This document shows positions 10,390-19,072 of a stretch of DNA of 64,000 nt, one piece after another. The notes beneath the pieces were generated by a model. The model saw nothing but the letters and a program-made list of their open reading frames with translations, did not search any database and was not told the origin of the DNA. The position numbers were made by a program, and so were the translations under genes. Source of the stretch: Alteromonas sp. a30 (lineage in GTDB: Bacteria > Pseudomonadota > Gammaproteobacteria > Enterobacterales > Alteromonadaceae); the NCBI RefSeq assembly GCF_026788005.1, contig NZ_JABEPE010000008.1, positions 62,001 to 126,000 on the forward strand, given 5' to 3'. Position 1 is the stretch's first letter. Each line of letters opens with the position of its first letter.

Positions 10390-11289
10390 TTGAGTACACA
10401 AAAAACAGATCAACTGCACCGCTTTTTATTTAGCGAGGCGCACATTCGTGGTGAATTAGTGCAGTTAAGCGAGAGTGTGAAAGCCATGCTCGACACCAAA
10501 GCATACCCGCCATGTTTACAAACCCTTTTATCGGAAATGATGCTTGCCACCAGTTTGCTTACCGCCACACTAAAATTCGAAGGTGAAATCAGCCTACAAT
10601 TGCAATGTGAAGAAGGTGCTTTGAAATACGCCTTGATTAACGGTAATCACCAACAACAACTGCGAGGTATTGCACGTTGGGATGGAGAGCTTAGTGATGA
10701 ATCGTTTTCCGAGATTGTTGGCAAGAAAGGCGTATTAGCCATTACTATCATGCCGAAAAAAGGTCAGCAATATCAGGGAATTGTCGCGCTTGATAAGCCG
10801 AGCTTAGCAGAATGTTTAAAAGGCTATTTTGAGCAATCTGAACAGCTTGCTACCGAAATCGTACTGCACACGTTGATGACAGAAAAGGAAGTGAAAGCGG
10901 CAGGTATGTTGTTACAAGCATTACCGCAATCAGATACCTCACATCAAAAACAGAATGACACATTTGAGCACGTTGCCCACCTAACCAAAACGATTACTAA
11001 AGCAGAAATTACAGAGCTACCAGTGGAAGAAATCTTGCACCGACTTTACCATCAAGAAGAGGTCCGCTTATTCGACCCCGTTGATGTGTCTTTCTCTTGT
11101 ACTTGCAGTCAAGAAAAAGTGAATCAAGCCATTGCCTCTTTACCAACCGAGGAAGTCAGAAATTTGCTTGATGAGCGAGGTAAAATCTCGACGAGCTGTC
11201 AGTATTGTTTTGCTGAATACAAATTCACTGAGGAGGATTTTCAAAATATCCTTGGAGATGCTCAACCAAATAGCAGCAAACTTCATTAA
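10390..11289 (+). CDS. hslO: Redox-regulated chaperone Hsp33
   Basis: Hsp33 is a cytoplasmic holdase activated when oxidants release its zinc and form disulfides. The product has 299 residues, near the family norm. The N-terminal domain matches (DQLHRFLFSEAHIRGELVQL) and the C-terminal switch contains four cysteines arranged as CxC and CxxC (CTC near residue 237, CQYC near residue 274), the zinc ligands. Translation starts at a TTG preceded by CGGAGTT; no ATG or GTG is available close by. It follows hslR. Confidence 0.95.
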   Translation: MSTQKTDQLHRFLFSEAHIRGELVQLSESVKAMLDTKAYPPCLQTLLSEMMLATSLLTATLKFEGEISLQLQCEEGALKYALINGNHQQQLRGIARWDGELSDESFSEIVGKKGVLAITIMPKKGQQYQGIVALDKPSLAECLKGYFEQSEQLATEIVLHTLMTEKEVKAAGMLLQALPQSDTSHQKQNDTFEHVAHLTKTITKAEITELPVEEILHRLYHQEEVRLFDPVDVSFSCTCSQEKVNQAIASLPTEEVRNLLDERGKISTSCQYCFAEYKFTEEDFQNILGDAQPNSSKLH

Positions 11290-11298
11290 GTTATCTGC

Positions 11299-11326
11299 GG
11301 CGGCAAGCCGATAATGCATTGCCGCC
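11299..11326. repeat. Hairpin between convergent hslO and PI-PLC-like gene
   Basis: A perfect 8-base inverted repeat (GGCGGCAA / TTGCCGCC) with a 12-base loop lies in the 46-base gap between the convergent genes hslO and the PI-PLC fusion. It has no T-run on either side, so it is at best a weak terminator or a 3'-end stabilising structure. Confidence 0.4.
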
Positions 11327-11335
11327 ACACCTATT

Positions 11336-13093
11336 CTAAGGCAAAGGATTGGTGTTATTCTGGATAATCGCCACATCTGCCACTCGTGCATATTCCACAT
11401 AATCAACGTAGAGCATATTTACAATCTTTCCATATTGATTTTGGGCGGGCAACTCAACCATTGCTTCACCTAAGGCACGGTTTGCTTCCTTAGATACAGG
11501 CCATACAGCCGTGGGAGGTGTGAGTGTCCAAGACAATAAGAACAAATCACATGGCACACTTGAGTCTTTTTTACACTGCCCTGTGAAATTCTCGAACTTT
11601 TCAAATTGATCCTGCTTCATTTTACTAAAACTCATCGTATTCGAATATTCATCAAATACCGTCAAGTCTGCTTGAGCCACCTTTTCTGAGTCCCAATCCT
11701 TGTATACCCAAAAACCTTGACGAGGTTCGTTGATTGCCAAGTCATTACCAATCACAACCATCATCGCAGGGCCATTGCTTACATATTCGTTTAGTGTTCC
11801 TTGAGCAAGCCGTTTTCCTTCTGGCTTAGTTTTTACCATCCAGTCACCAATCGCATTTTCAACTTCCTGACAAAAATCGGAATAATGACTTGAGCCAATA
11901 TCGCTAAAGTGAGAGAACTTCAATATTGCTAACTCTTTATTGCCTTGCTGACAGTAGCTTTTTATATCGCTGAGCACTTCCGACAAATCGGGACCATTTA
12001 TGGGGCCGTGATAGATAACAAATTTGCTTCCGGTCCATTTCGGGCGCAGGTCGAAATAACGAACACCAGCTTCCAATTGTTGTTTGATGTCGAGATCTTG
12101 TGTTTTTCCTAAAATCGCCAAACCACCTTTATACATACCGGAATCATGAGAGGCAGGAAGTGCTAACTGTGCTACCGTGCGATTACCGAGTTCACTAAGT
12201 CGGTCTTGCATCCAAGCAGCACGGTTCGTGAGCAGTGACGTTGAATACCATAATCCATACAAAACCGTTTCGCTTGGATGCACTTGCACTGCGGTATCCG
12301 CAGCGATGCCAATAGACGGGCGCTTTCCATCATCAAACTCAACTGCATCACTTTGCCAATTGATTTGTGTTCCATTGATGCTTCCTTGTCGCTGCATTAA
12401 TGTGCCGCCATTGCTATAAACAACAACGACGGTACCATCATCTGTTAACGCGACACTTGGCGAACCGCCTGTTCCAAATTGATGGCTATCACCAAAGTCT
12501 ATTTTACTCCCGTTGACACGACCAACGTGATACCAAACTGTACTTGTACTTTGAGATTGATGTACTTCGACCACATAACCATTGTTGTTCAAAGCAACTT
12601 GCGGATAGCTTCCTGAATCATATTCATGACTACTATGCCAATCGATCTTACTCCCATTCACTTGTCCAACGTGATAATAGAGCCCACTACTGAACGAACT
12701 TTGGGTTTTGTGAACTTCTACAACGATTCCATCGTCATTCACTGCCACATTGGGTTCTATGCCTTTGTCATATTTATGCGAGCTTCCCCAAGAAACCGCA
12801 CCTCCCGACACATTGCCAACATGATAATACAAGGTGCTACCAGCTTCGTTTTTATGAACTTCTACCGCCACACCTTTGTTATTTAAGCCAACTGAGGGGG
12901 TATTACCGGTGTCATATTTAGTGCTCTGTCCCCAGCTTACAGTTGCTTTATTAAGCTCACCTAGTCGATAGTAGAGATTGAAGCCTTCTTCATTTTTATG
13001 CACTTCAAGCACCTGACCTGATGCATTAATCGCTACACTTGGGATGCTGCCTGTATCGTATTGTTCGGATAATCCTAAAAATACATCTTTCAT
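11336..13093 (-). CDS. Six-blade repeat (lectin-like propeller) fused to PI-PLC X-like domain
   Basis: The 585-residue protein has two parts. Residues 1 to about 287 are six repeats of about 47 residues. Each has the pattern [YF]D-x-G-x-x-P-x-V-[AG]-[LIV]-N-x-x-G, then VEVH, then (L/W)YY/YHVG and a W at the end (SWG, DWH, NWQ), as in sugar-binding beta-propellers. Residues about 305-560 resemble the PI-PLC X domain: LPASHDSGM (His316), VRYFDLRP (Arg350) and VIYHGP (His362) match the two catalytic histidines and the substrate arginine. So phosphodiesterase activity on inositol phospholipids or glycans is plausible but not proven. No signal peptide is visible, and the ATG has a strong GAGG site, so the export route is unclear. 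The nearby gsp operon does not prove secretion by it. Confidence 0.8.
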   Translation of the reverse strand: MKDVFLGLSEQYDTGSIPSVAINASGQVLEVHKNEEGFNLYYRLGELNKATVSWGQSTKYDTGNTPSVGLNNKGVAVEVHKNEAGSTLYYHVGNVSGGAVSWGSSHKYDKGIEPNVAVNDDGIVVEVHKTQSSFSSGLYYHVGQVNGSKIDWHSSHEYDSGSYPQVALNNNGYVVEVHQSQSTSTVWYHVGRVNGSKIDFGDSHQFGTGGSPSVALTDDGTVVVVYSNGGTLMQRQGSINGTQINWQSDAVEFDDGKRPSIGIAADTAVQVHPSETVLYGLWYSTSLLTNRAAWMQDRLSELGNRTVAQLALPASHDSGMYKGGLAILGKTQDLDIKQQLEAGVRYFDLRPKWTGSKFVIYHGPINGPDLSEVLSDIKSYCQQGNKELAILKFSHFSDIGSSHYSDFCQEVENAIGDWMVKTKPEGKRLAQGTLNEYVSNGPAMMVVIGNDLAINEPRQGFWVYKDWDSEKVAQADLTVFDEYSNTMSFSKMKQDQFEKFENFTGQCKKDSSVPCDLFLLSWTLTPPTAVWPVSKEANRALGEAMVELPAQNQYGKIVNMLYVDYVEYARVADVAIIQNNTNPLP

Positions 13094-13201
13094 TAGTTTT
13101 TCCTCTGTTCTTTCATCGTGAATACATGATGCAACAGAGGTTAGAAGAAGAAATAGAAAGGTGGTATTACACCTTATTACGGATAGTGTTGAAGTGAAGG
13201 G

Positions 13202-14536
13202 TTAAGCGTTTTCAATTCCTTTACGTAGCTTTTTTTTCGGTGTGAGTTTTGTTGGTAAGCTTACCGTCGCAACCATGCCTCCTTCTGGATGGTTGCTCAG
13301 CATGATTTTACCTCCATGCATTTCAACAGCCTTTTTCACTATCGCAAGACCAAGACCAGAACCTACACTCCCTCTGGCTTTATCACCTTGTGTGAACGGT
13401 TGGAAAAGCTTTTCAATATCGGTTTTCGGTATCCCTGAACCAAAGTCTCTAATGGTAAACGTGACTTGATCATATTTGGCATCGTGGAGAGAAGAAATGA
13501 CAATGTTATCACTGCCATAACGAAACGCATTTTCAATTAAGTTATCCAAAATGCGCTTAATCGCAACGCGATGAGCCTGAATATTAGGTAGAGGTTGCAA
13601 GGAAACCGTAATATGATGATGCCCTTCCACATTCCGAGCTTGAACTGCTTCACCAATCAGTTCATTAATATCCATTATTTCCGTTTTTTCAGAGCAATCC
13701 TGCCTAACATAATCGGTGAACTGATCGATAATACCGTTCATATCTTCAATATCTTGAATTATTCCGTCCCGAATCCAAGACTCATTTTCAGATAACATTT
13801 CCGTAGCCAATCGAATACGTGTTAATGGTGTTCTTAAATCATGGGAAATGCCCGCAGTTAACAATGCTCTATCATCTTCGAGCTGCTGAATTCCTCGCGC
13901 CATTTGGTTAAAGGTTCGAGTAACTTCGATAATTTCACTGGTCCCTTCCTCATTTAGAGGCGGGGGAATTTGTCCTTTCCCTACTTGATGCGCCGCTTTA
14001 GAAAGCGCTTGTAGCGGCCGGTTTAAGCGTCGAACAAAGAGCCATCCACCAGCAACACTCAGTACGCCGATGACCAGCAAATAAATGGTAAGTGGAGAAA
14101 TATTAGCCTCACCAACCCCCGTCATTGGTACCGTAATCCAGAGGTTAGGCGCTTGCGGAGGTCTCACCCAAAAGCGTTGGGGTTCTCCCGGCGTAACTCG
14201 GACTTCTGCGGGGCCACCTAAGGCTTCACTCATTTCACGGGATAAAAACTGATAATAAGTCGATTGAGCCAAACCATTCTCAACCGCATCCTCTTCACTG
14301 TAAATTCGGATCCCTGTTGCGGCAAAATAACGCTTATGAAACTGAGGATTCAAATAATCAACGTCTTCAAGGAACAACACTTTGATATGTGTTGCTAACA
14401 GACTATTGATTTGCTGATAACTAGGGCGGATAAAAGTGTAAGTAACCGAAAGATAAGACACCACTTGGTTAATGAGCAGCAATATGCCAATTAACAGCAC
14501 GGTTTGACCAAATGCACTTCGAGGTTTTAAATGCAT
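13202..14536 (-). CDS. envZ: Osmosensor histidine kinase EnvZ
   Basis: EnvZ is the inner-membrane sensor kinase/phosphatase partner of OmpR. The 444-residue product has two membrane helices (about residues 10-33 and 149-168) flanking a periplasmic domain, a HAMP linker ([19 protein letters not shown]), the phosphoacceptor box [18 protein letters not shown] with His232, and an HATPase domain with N box ([10 protein letters not shown]), G1 (DFGSGI) and G2 (GSGLGLAIV). The H-box is essentially that of enterobacterial EnvZ. It lies 45 bases after ompR and is clearly co-transcribed with it. Confidence 0.93.
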   Translation of the reverse strand: MHLKPRSAFGQTVLLIGILLLINQVVSYLSVTYTFIRPSYQQINSLLATHIKVLFLEDVDYLNPQFHKRYFAATGIRIYSEEDAVENGLAQSTYYQFLSREMSEALGGPAEVRVTPGEPQRFWVRPPQAPNLWITVPMTGVGEANISPLTIYLLVIGVLSVAGGWLFVRRLNRPLQALSKAAHQVGKGQIPPPLNEEGTSEIIEVTRTFNQMARGIQQLEDDRALLTAGISHDLRTPLTRIRLATEMLSENESWIRDGIIQDIEDMNGIIDQFTDYVRQDCSEKTEIMDINELIGEAVQARNVEGHHHITVSLQPLPNIQAHRVAIKRILDNLIENAFRYGSDNIVISSLHDAKYDQVTFTIRDFGSGIPKTDIEKLFQPFTQGDKARGSVGSGLGLAIVKKAVEMHGGKIMLSNHPEGGMVATVSLPTKLTPKKKLRKGIENA

Positions 14537-14581
14537 CTGGCCCCTCTCATATTGAGCAATTTATCGGAAGAGGTCACTAAA

Positions 14582-15316
14582 TTAACTAGCTTGAACTTGC
14601 TCTGCACCGTCTGGCACAAACACGTAGCCTAACCCCCAAACCGTCTGAATATAGCGAGGATTGGTTGGGTCTTCTTCCAGCATGCGTCTTAAACGAGACA
14701 CTTGCACATCAATACTACGCTCAAGTGCACTGTAATCACGTCCCCGAGCTAAGTTCATTAGCTTATCTCGTGACAATGGCTCCCGAGGATGAGTCACTAA
14801 AGCTTTTAGTACGGCAAACTCTCCACTGGTTAACGCCATTGGCTCACCGTTATTGGTCATTTCTCGTGTGCCCAAATTAAGTGAGTACTGGGCAAACTGG
14901 ACAATTTGCTCTTCTCTGGAGGGCGCTCCCGGCGCTTCTGCGGTGTTACGTCGCAGTACGGCTTTGATTCGCGCCTGCAATTCCCTTGGATTAAAAGGTT
15001 TTGGTAAATAGTCATCAGCGCCCATTTCTAACCCAATGATACGATCTACCTCTTCGCCTTTGGCTGTTAACATGATAATTGGCATCATATTATTGCTCTG
15101 ACGCATACGGCGACAAATCGATAAACCATCTTCACCGGGTAGCATTAAATCTAATACCATTAGGTGAAAGTTTTCTCGTTCAAGTAAACGTTCCATTTGT
15201 TCCGAGTTTGCCGCTGTTCTAACCTGATATCCTTGTTCAACTAAATATCTTTCCAGCAAACTACGTAAACGCATGTCGTCATCGACAACTAAAATCTTTG
15301 GGGTTTCTTGTCCCAT
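14582..15316 (-). CDS. ompR: Response regulator OmpR
   Basis: OmpR is the DNA-binding regulator controlled by EnvZ. The 244-residue protein has a receiver domain (VVDDDMRLR, phosphoacceptor Asp56 in VLDLMLPGEDG, Thr in LTAKG, Lys in PKPF) and a winged-helix DNA-binding domain at the C-terminus (SRDKLMNLARGRDYSALERSIDVQVSRLRRMLEEDP, IQTVWGLGYVF). The length and sequence are typical. First gene of the ompR-envZ operon. Confidence 0.95.
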   Translation of the reverse strand: MGQETPKILVVDDDMRLRSLLERYLVEQGYQVRTAANSEQMERLLERENFHLMVLDLMLPGEDGLSICRRMRQSNNMMPIIMLTAKGEEVDRIIGLEMGADDYLPKPFNPRELQARIKAVLRRNTAEAPGAPSREEQIVQFAQYSLNLGTREMTNNGEPMALTSGEFAVLKALVTHPREPLSRDKLMNLARGRDYSALERSIDVQVSRLRRMLEEDPTNPRYIQTVWGLGYVFVPDGAEQVQAS

Positions 15317-15791
15317 AAATTGCTACCTTATCCTGAGTTACGCAAACACTATATTTCAATATAGGCAGAGAAAGAAGTAATCAATGAAAACCGCGCCATT
15401 CCTTGTGTTACAAAACTTTTCGCTCCCCTTTTTTAGCCCAATATGACGTAATAAAAATAACAAAAAAAGGCAATTATTTGAGCAAAATACATTAACGTCT
15501 TAAATGATTAGATTTAATTTCACAATCGGTTACATTACCTACCTTAATGAAAACCTTCGAATGTATAGTTATCTTTCCATTACTTTCTAACATTTTTCAC
15601 ATTTAGATAATATTTCTTTTAAGTTTTGGGTCTTATAATCCGGCGCCTTGGATATTTTTTTAACCTCGTTTAATTTTCCAATGAGGCTGGGCCGTTGGGC
15701 TGGTTGTAGGTCATGAATCAAACACGGTGATTTGGTATCTAATTTGGCCTTTTAATGGCAAAAAAATTGAATAAAAAAAAGGATAACTTTT
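15317..15791. other. 475-base divergent intergenic region (ompR / hcnA)
   Basis: No coding frame is seen. The region must carry the promoters of ompR-envZ (leftwards) and hcnABC (rightwards). A perfect TATAAT lies at 15634-15639, followed by a GC-rich discriminator (CCGGCGCC), but no good -35 box is found 16-18 bases before it. I looked for an ANR/FNR-type site (TTGAT-N4-ATCAA), which drives hcnABC in Pseudomonas, and did not see one. The leader from the TATAAT to hcnA would be about 145 bases. Confidence 0.45.
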
Positions 15792-16187
15792 ATGTTGAAC
15801 AGAAAAGCTGATATCACCCCTATTGGTGAATCCCAAATCCAAATTTATATAGATGATGAACCGGTTAACGTTGTCGAAGGCGAAACTGTATTAAGTGCTA
15901 TTCATGCGGTACAGAAAAATCAAATAATGCAAAACGACTATAAAGCTAACTTAGGCGCTTATTGTGGTATGGGTATTTGCCATAGCTGCCTAGTAAACAT
16001 TGACGGCAAATATAAACAGCGTTCATGCAAAACCCTAATTCGAGACGGAATGCGAGTGACGACTATGTCCAACCGTTTCAACGATATGGGTATCAAAGAT
16101 AATCAGCCCCTAGTTACCAGCGCCGACTTCGAAGAAAAGGTCGCATCATCTGATCAGCCTGAAAGTGAGGATTCAAATGTCAACTAA
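15792..16187 (+). CDS. hcnA: Hydrogen cyanide synthase subunit HcnA ([2Fe-2S] protein)
   Basis: HcnA is the small iron-sulfur subunit of the membrane-associated synthase that oxidises glycine to HCN and CO2. The 131-residue protein has a plant-type ferredoxin fold with four cysteines spaced C58-x4-C63-x2-C66-x12-C79 (YCGMGICHSC). The segment around them, including CLVNIDGK and GMRV-T-SNRF, matches Pseudomonas HcnA closely. It is about 25 residues longer than the Pseudomonas protein, mainly at the C-terminus. The start ATG follows a purine-rich AAAAAAGGATAAC stretch. It overlaps hcnB by 11 bases, showing an operon. Confidence 0.9.
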   Translation: MLNRKADITPIGESQIQIYIDDEPVNVVEGETVLSAIHAVQKNQIMQNDYKANLGAYCGMGICHSCLVNIDGKYKQRSCKTLIRDGMRVTTMSNRFNDMGIKDNQPLVTSADFEEKVASSDQPESEDSNVN

Positions 16188-17565
16188 AAATCAACAAGTT
16201 ATCATTGTAGGTGGCGGCGCAGCTGGAATTTCTGCGGCAGCACAACTTGCAGAGTTCGGCATTTCTAGCAAAATTATTGATGAAGCAACGAAGTTAGGCG
16301 GCGTGGTTTACCGAGGTCCGTTACGCCACACAGAAGAGCTCCCTCATTTAGATGAATTCTATCAGAAGTCACAAAAGTCACTGCAAGACAAATATCACAA
16401 CAACAAAGACAAAATCGATGTTCAGTTGGAAACCAGCGTTATTGGTCCTGACGGAGCTAACGGTTTAATTCTCTCTGATCAGAAATCACTTTCGAGCCTG
16501 AATTACGATTACCTCATTTTATCAACAGGCTGTCATGAACGTTCAGTACCTTTCCCGGGCTGGACACTTCCCGGTGTGATGATGATGGGTGGCGTGCAGC
16601 TTCAAATTAAAAGCGGCTTAGTTCGTCCCGGTGAAAAAATGGCGCTATGTGGTACAGGTCCATTGCTACCCTTAATTGCTTGTCAGTTGCATAAAGCAGG
16701 CGTTGAAGTTGAGGGCGTTTACGAAGCGAGTTCATTCACCCGACTTGCTAAAGAAGCGGTTGCCCTGCTTAACAAACCGATGCTTACCCTTAACGGTCTG
16801 AGCATGATGAGCTACCTAAAACGTAATAACGTGCCATTCCATTATGGCTGGGGCATTGTTAAAGCCGAAGGCAAAGAAGCCGTGGAAGAAATCACCGTAG
16901 CCCCTTACGACAAAGAATGGAAAGCCGATCTTTCTAAAGCGCGTACAGCTAAACTGGATTCTATCGGTATTGGTTACGGCTTTGTGGCGCGCACGCAAAT
17001 TACCCAACTACTTAACCTTGAGCACGAATACTCGTATCAAAGTAGTTACGTTCCGCGTTTAAGCGGCAACCAACGTTCGAGCAAAGACAATGTTTACGTT
17101 GCGGGCGACACAAGTGGTATTTTGGGTTCTGATGGAGCCGCTTTTGAGGGCCAAATCGCCGCTCTGGATATTGCACTTCGCATGGGAGCGATTGATGCCG
17201 CGACTCATGCCTCTCGCACAAATAAAGCCCGTAAAGGCTTGCAACGTGTCAGAAACTTCCGCTTCGGCTTCGACCGTTTCTCTGAACGTCAACTAGGCAT
17301 GTTGGATTTACCCGACGATGACACCGTGATTTGTCGTTGTGAGAACGTCAAGAAAAGCCAAATCGACGCCGCATTCGAACGCGGAGTTAAAGACATCACC
17401 AGCTTAAAAATGGCAACCCGTGCAGGATTAGGCGATTGCCAAGGCAAGATTTGCTCTGCTTATTGCTACGACAGATTTAAGCAAGCAGGTCATGCCGAAA
17501 GAATGGGGCAGCTACGAGCACGCTTCCCTGTAGAACCAATCTCCTTTGCCATGATGGAGGACTAA
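16177..17565 (+). CDS. hcnB: Hydrogen cyanide synthase subunit HcnB (FAD oxidoreductase)
   Basis: HcnB is one of the two FAD subunits of hydrogen cyanide synthase. I chose the ATG at 16177 (MSTKNQQV), with GAGG six bases upstream, giving 462 residues, close to Pseudomonas HcnB. The N-terminus has the dinucleotide-binding motif IIVGGGAAGISAA; a second nucleotide-binding region and the FAD motif NVYVAGDTSG are present. The C-terminus carries the BFD-like [2Fe-2S] domain with CRCENVKKSQI and GDCQGKICSAYC. Two bases separate it from hcnC. Confidence 0.92.
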   Translation: MSTKNQQVIIVGGGAAGISAAAQLAEFGISSKIIDEATKLGGVVYRGPLRHTEELPHLDEFYQKSQKSLQDKYHNNKDKIDVQLETSVIGPDGANGLILSDQKSLSSLNYDYLILSTGCHERSVPFPGWTLPGVMMMGGVQLQIKSGLVRPGEKMALCGTGPLLPLIACQLHKAGVEVEGVYEASSFTRLAKEAVALLNKPMLTLNGLSMMSYLKRNNVPFHYGWGIVKAEGKEAVEEITVAPYDKEWKADLSKARTAKLDSIGIGYGFVARTQITQLLNLEHEYSYQSSYVPRLSGNQRSSKDNVYVAGDTSGILGSDGAAFEGQIAALDIALRMGAIDAATHASRTNKARKGLQRVRNFRFGFDRFSERQLGMLDLPDDDTVICRCENVKKSQIDAAFERGVKDITSLKMATRAGLGDCQGKICSAYCYDRFKQAGHAERMGQLRARFPVEPISFAMMED

Positions 17566-17567
17566 AC

Positions 17568-18812
17568 ATGAATAAAAATTACGACGTAGTCATTACCGGA
17601 GGTGGCGCTGTTGGAGCTGCTTGTGCTTATTTCTTAAGCCGTGAAAAAGATCTTAAAGTTGCGTTAGTTGACTTTAAAAAGCCGGGCAACGCCTCTCGCG
17701 CCTCAGCCGGCGGTTTATGGGCCATTGGTGAGTCTGTAGGTTTAGGTTGTGGAGTTATCTTCTTCAAAACCCTCTCTAAACAGATGAACGAAGCCAAAGA
17801 AAATGGCGGTGAATTGCCTCCACTTCGTCCGCACCAATTACCAGACTTCTTCTTTGACTTCGCATTAACGTCGAACAATATGTTCCCATCGTTACACGAA
17901 GAATTGCGCGAAAAACATAATATCGACTTCAAATTTGAAGAAACTGGTTTGAAATTCGTGATGTACGATGAGCATGACCGTGCTTACGCAGACCAAATCG
18001 CTTCTGGCATTCCACACTTAAGTGATCAAGTTAAGTGGTTAAACGCTGATGAACTGCGAGAAGAAGAGCCATACGTAACACCAGAAGCCATTGGCGCGAT
18101 GAACTTCACCTGCGATCACCAAGTTAGTCCCTTTTTGTTGATTGACAGCTACACCGAAGCGGCGCGTCAAAATGGTGTCGACTTATACTTAAACACCATG
18201 GTTACTGGCGTCGAGACTCAAGGTAATCGTGTTGTTGGTGTTCGTACAGACAAAGGCACTATCTCTTGCAACACCATGATTAATGCGGGCGGCGCATGGG
18301 CATCACAATTATGTGAGTGGGCAACAGGCCATACGATTCCTGTCTACCCCGTTAAAGGCCAAATCGTGCTTTCAGAAAAGCTGCCTAAGATTATGCGCGG
18401 CTGTATTAGCACCAGTGACTGTTATATTGCTCAAAAAGATAACGGCGAAGTGCTAATCGGTTCAACGACGGAAGAAAAAGGTTACGACACAACCAATACG
18501 CTGCCTGAGCTGAAAGGCTTAGCGCAAGGTGCGTCTAAGTGTTTGCCAATTCTAAAAGAAATGAACATTAAGCGTACTTGGGCAGGTTTGCGTCCGGGAA
18601 CCCGTGATGAGATCCCAATCTTGGGACCAATGGATGGCATCGAAGGCTATATCAACGCTTGCGGTCATTTCCGTACTGGTATTTTGTGTTCAGCTATTAC
18701 CGGCACACTTATCAACGAAATTGTACGCGGAAAAGAAACCACGTTAGATCTTAAGCCTTTCCTTTACGATCCAAAACGTTTCGAAGATTTAGAACCGCCG
18801 TTCTACGGCTAA
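17568..18812 (+). CDS. hcnC: Hydrogen cyanide synthase subunit HcnC (glycine-oxidising FAD subunit)
   Basis: HcnC is the D-amino-acid-oxidase-like FAD subunit that oxidises glycine in cyanide synthesis. The 414-residue protein has the N-terminal FAD motif VVITGGGAVGAACAYFLSR and long blocks that I recognise from Pseudomonas HcnC: ASAGGLWAIGESVGLGCGV, DFKFEETGLKFV, PHLSDQV, TSDCYIAQKDNGE, PILGPMDG and NACGHFRTGIL. These blocks separate it from related opine or D-hydroxyproline dehydrogenases. The family's small-molecule oxidase fold is complete, with no breaks. It is last in the operon and is followed by a structured palindrome and a terminator. Confidence 0.93.
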   Translation: MNKNYDVVITGGGAVGAACAYFLSREKDLKVALVDFKKPGNASRASAGGLWAIGESVGLGCGVIFFKTLSKQMNEAKENGGELPPLRPHQLPDFFFDFALTSNNMFPSLHEELREKHNIDFKFEETGLKFVMYDEHDRAYADQIASGIPHLSDQVKWLNADELREEEPYVTPEAIGAMNFTCDHQVSPFLLIDSYTEAARQNGVDLYLNTMVTGVETQGNRVVGVRTDKGTISCNTMINAGGAWASQLCEWATGHTIPVYPVKGQIVLSEKLPKIMRGCISTSDCYIAQKDNGEVLIGSTTEEKGYDTTNTLPELKGLAQGASKCLPILKEMNIKRTWAGLRPGTRDEIPILGPMDGIEGYINACGHFRTGILCSAITGTLINEIVRGKETTLDLKPFLYDPKRFEDLEPPFYG

Positions 18813-18828
18813 ATAGTTGTGTTTAATT

Positions 18829-18940
18829 GTCAGTCACCCATAGCGATTTATCGCAAACTCGCCGTGGATACTTCCATGTAGGCTCCACAGCCGCTTCCCT
18901 GAGGCTGAGGGTTTGCTCCTAATTCTCTTGGGAGACTGAT
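18829..18940. repeat. Structured intergenic palindrome behind hcnC (possible dispersed repeat or RNA element)
   Basis: The ends form a 12-base stem with one mismatch and one wobble (GTCAGTCACCCA at 18829-18840 and TGGGAGACTGAT at 18929-18940). Inside lie a perfect GCGAT-TT-ATCGC hairpin (18843-18854), an arm GCAAA/TTTGC (18853-18857 with 18912-18916), a GTGGA/TCCAC stem (18864-18868 with 18884-18888) that competes with TGGA/TCCA, and CCCT/AGGG (18897-18911). Some of these stems are alternatives. The layout resembles dispersed REP-like intergenic elements of marine gammaproteobacteria or a structured 3' RNA. I saw no second copy in this window. Confidence 0.5.
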
Positions 18941-18982
18941 AGTTTGGAACAGGTATTTAGTTCTTGTCTTGAATAAGCATTA

Positions 18983-19022
18983 AAAAAGGAGCGATTCAGT
19001 TTAGCTGAATTCGCTCCTTTTT
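18983..19022. terminator. Bidirectional terminator between hcnC and prkB
   Basis: A long stem (AAAAAGGAGCGA...TCGCTCCTTTTT with inner TTCAG/CTGAA and one bulged base) has T-runs on both strands. It can end hcnABC on the plus strand and prkB on the minus strand. Confidence 0.85.
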
Positions 19023-19072
19023 GTTTTGTCGGTCTCTTTGTTTTGGAGACCTCCCGAATTAAGTCAGTTTAG

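Noticed and set aside
12172-12886. Opposite-strand and alternate frames over the propeller repeats
   Set aside because: They are by-products of the repeated coding sequence of the minus-strand gene and have no motifs.
15317-15791. ANR/FNR box before hcnA
   Set aside because: I searched by eye for TTGAT-N4-ATCAA and found only partial matches, so no site is claimed.
16165-16176. GTG start for hcnB four codons upstream
   Set aside because: The ATG at 16177 has GAGG at the right distance, and the extra residues MRIQ are not family-like.
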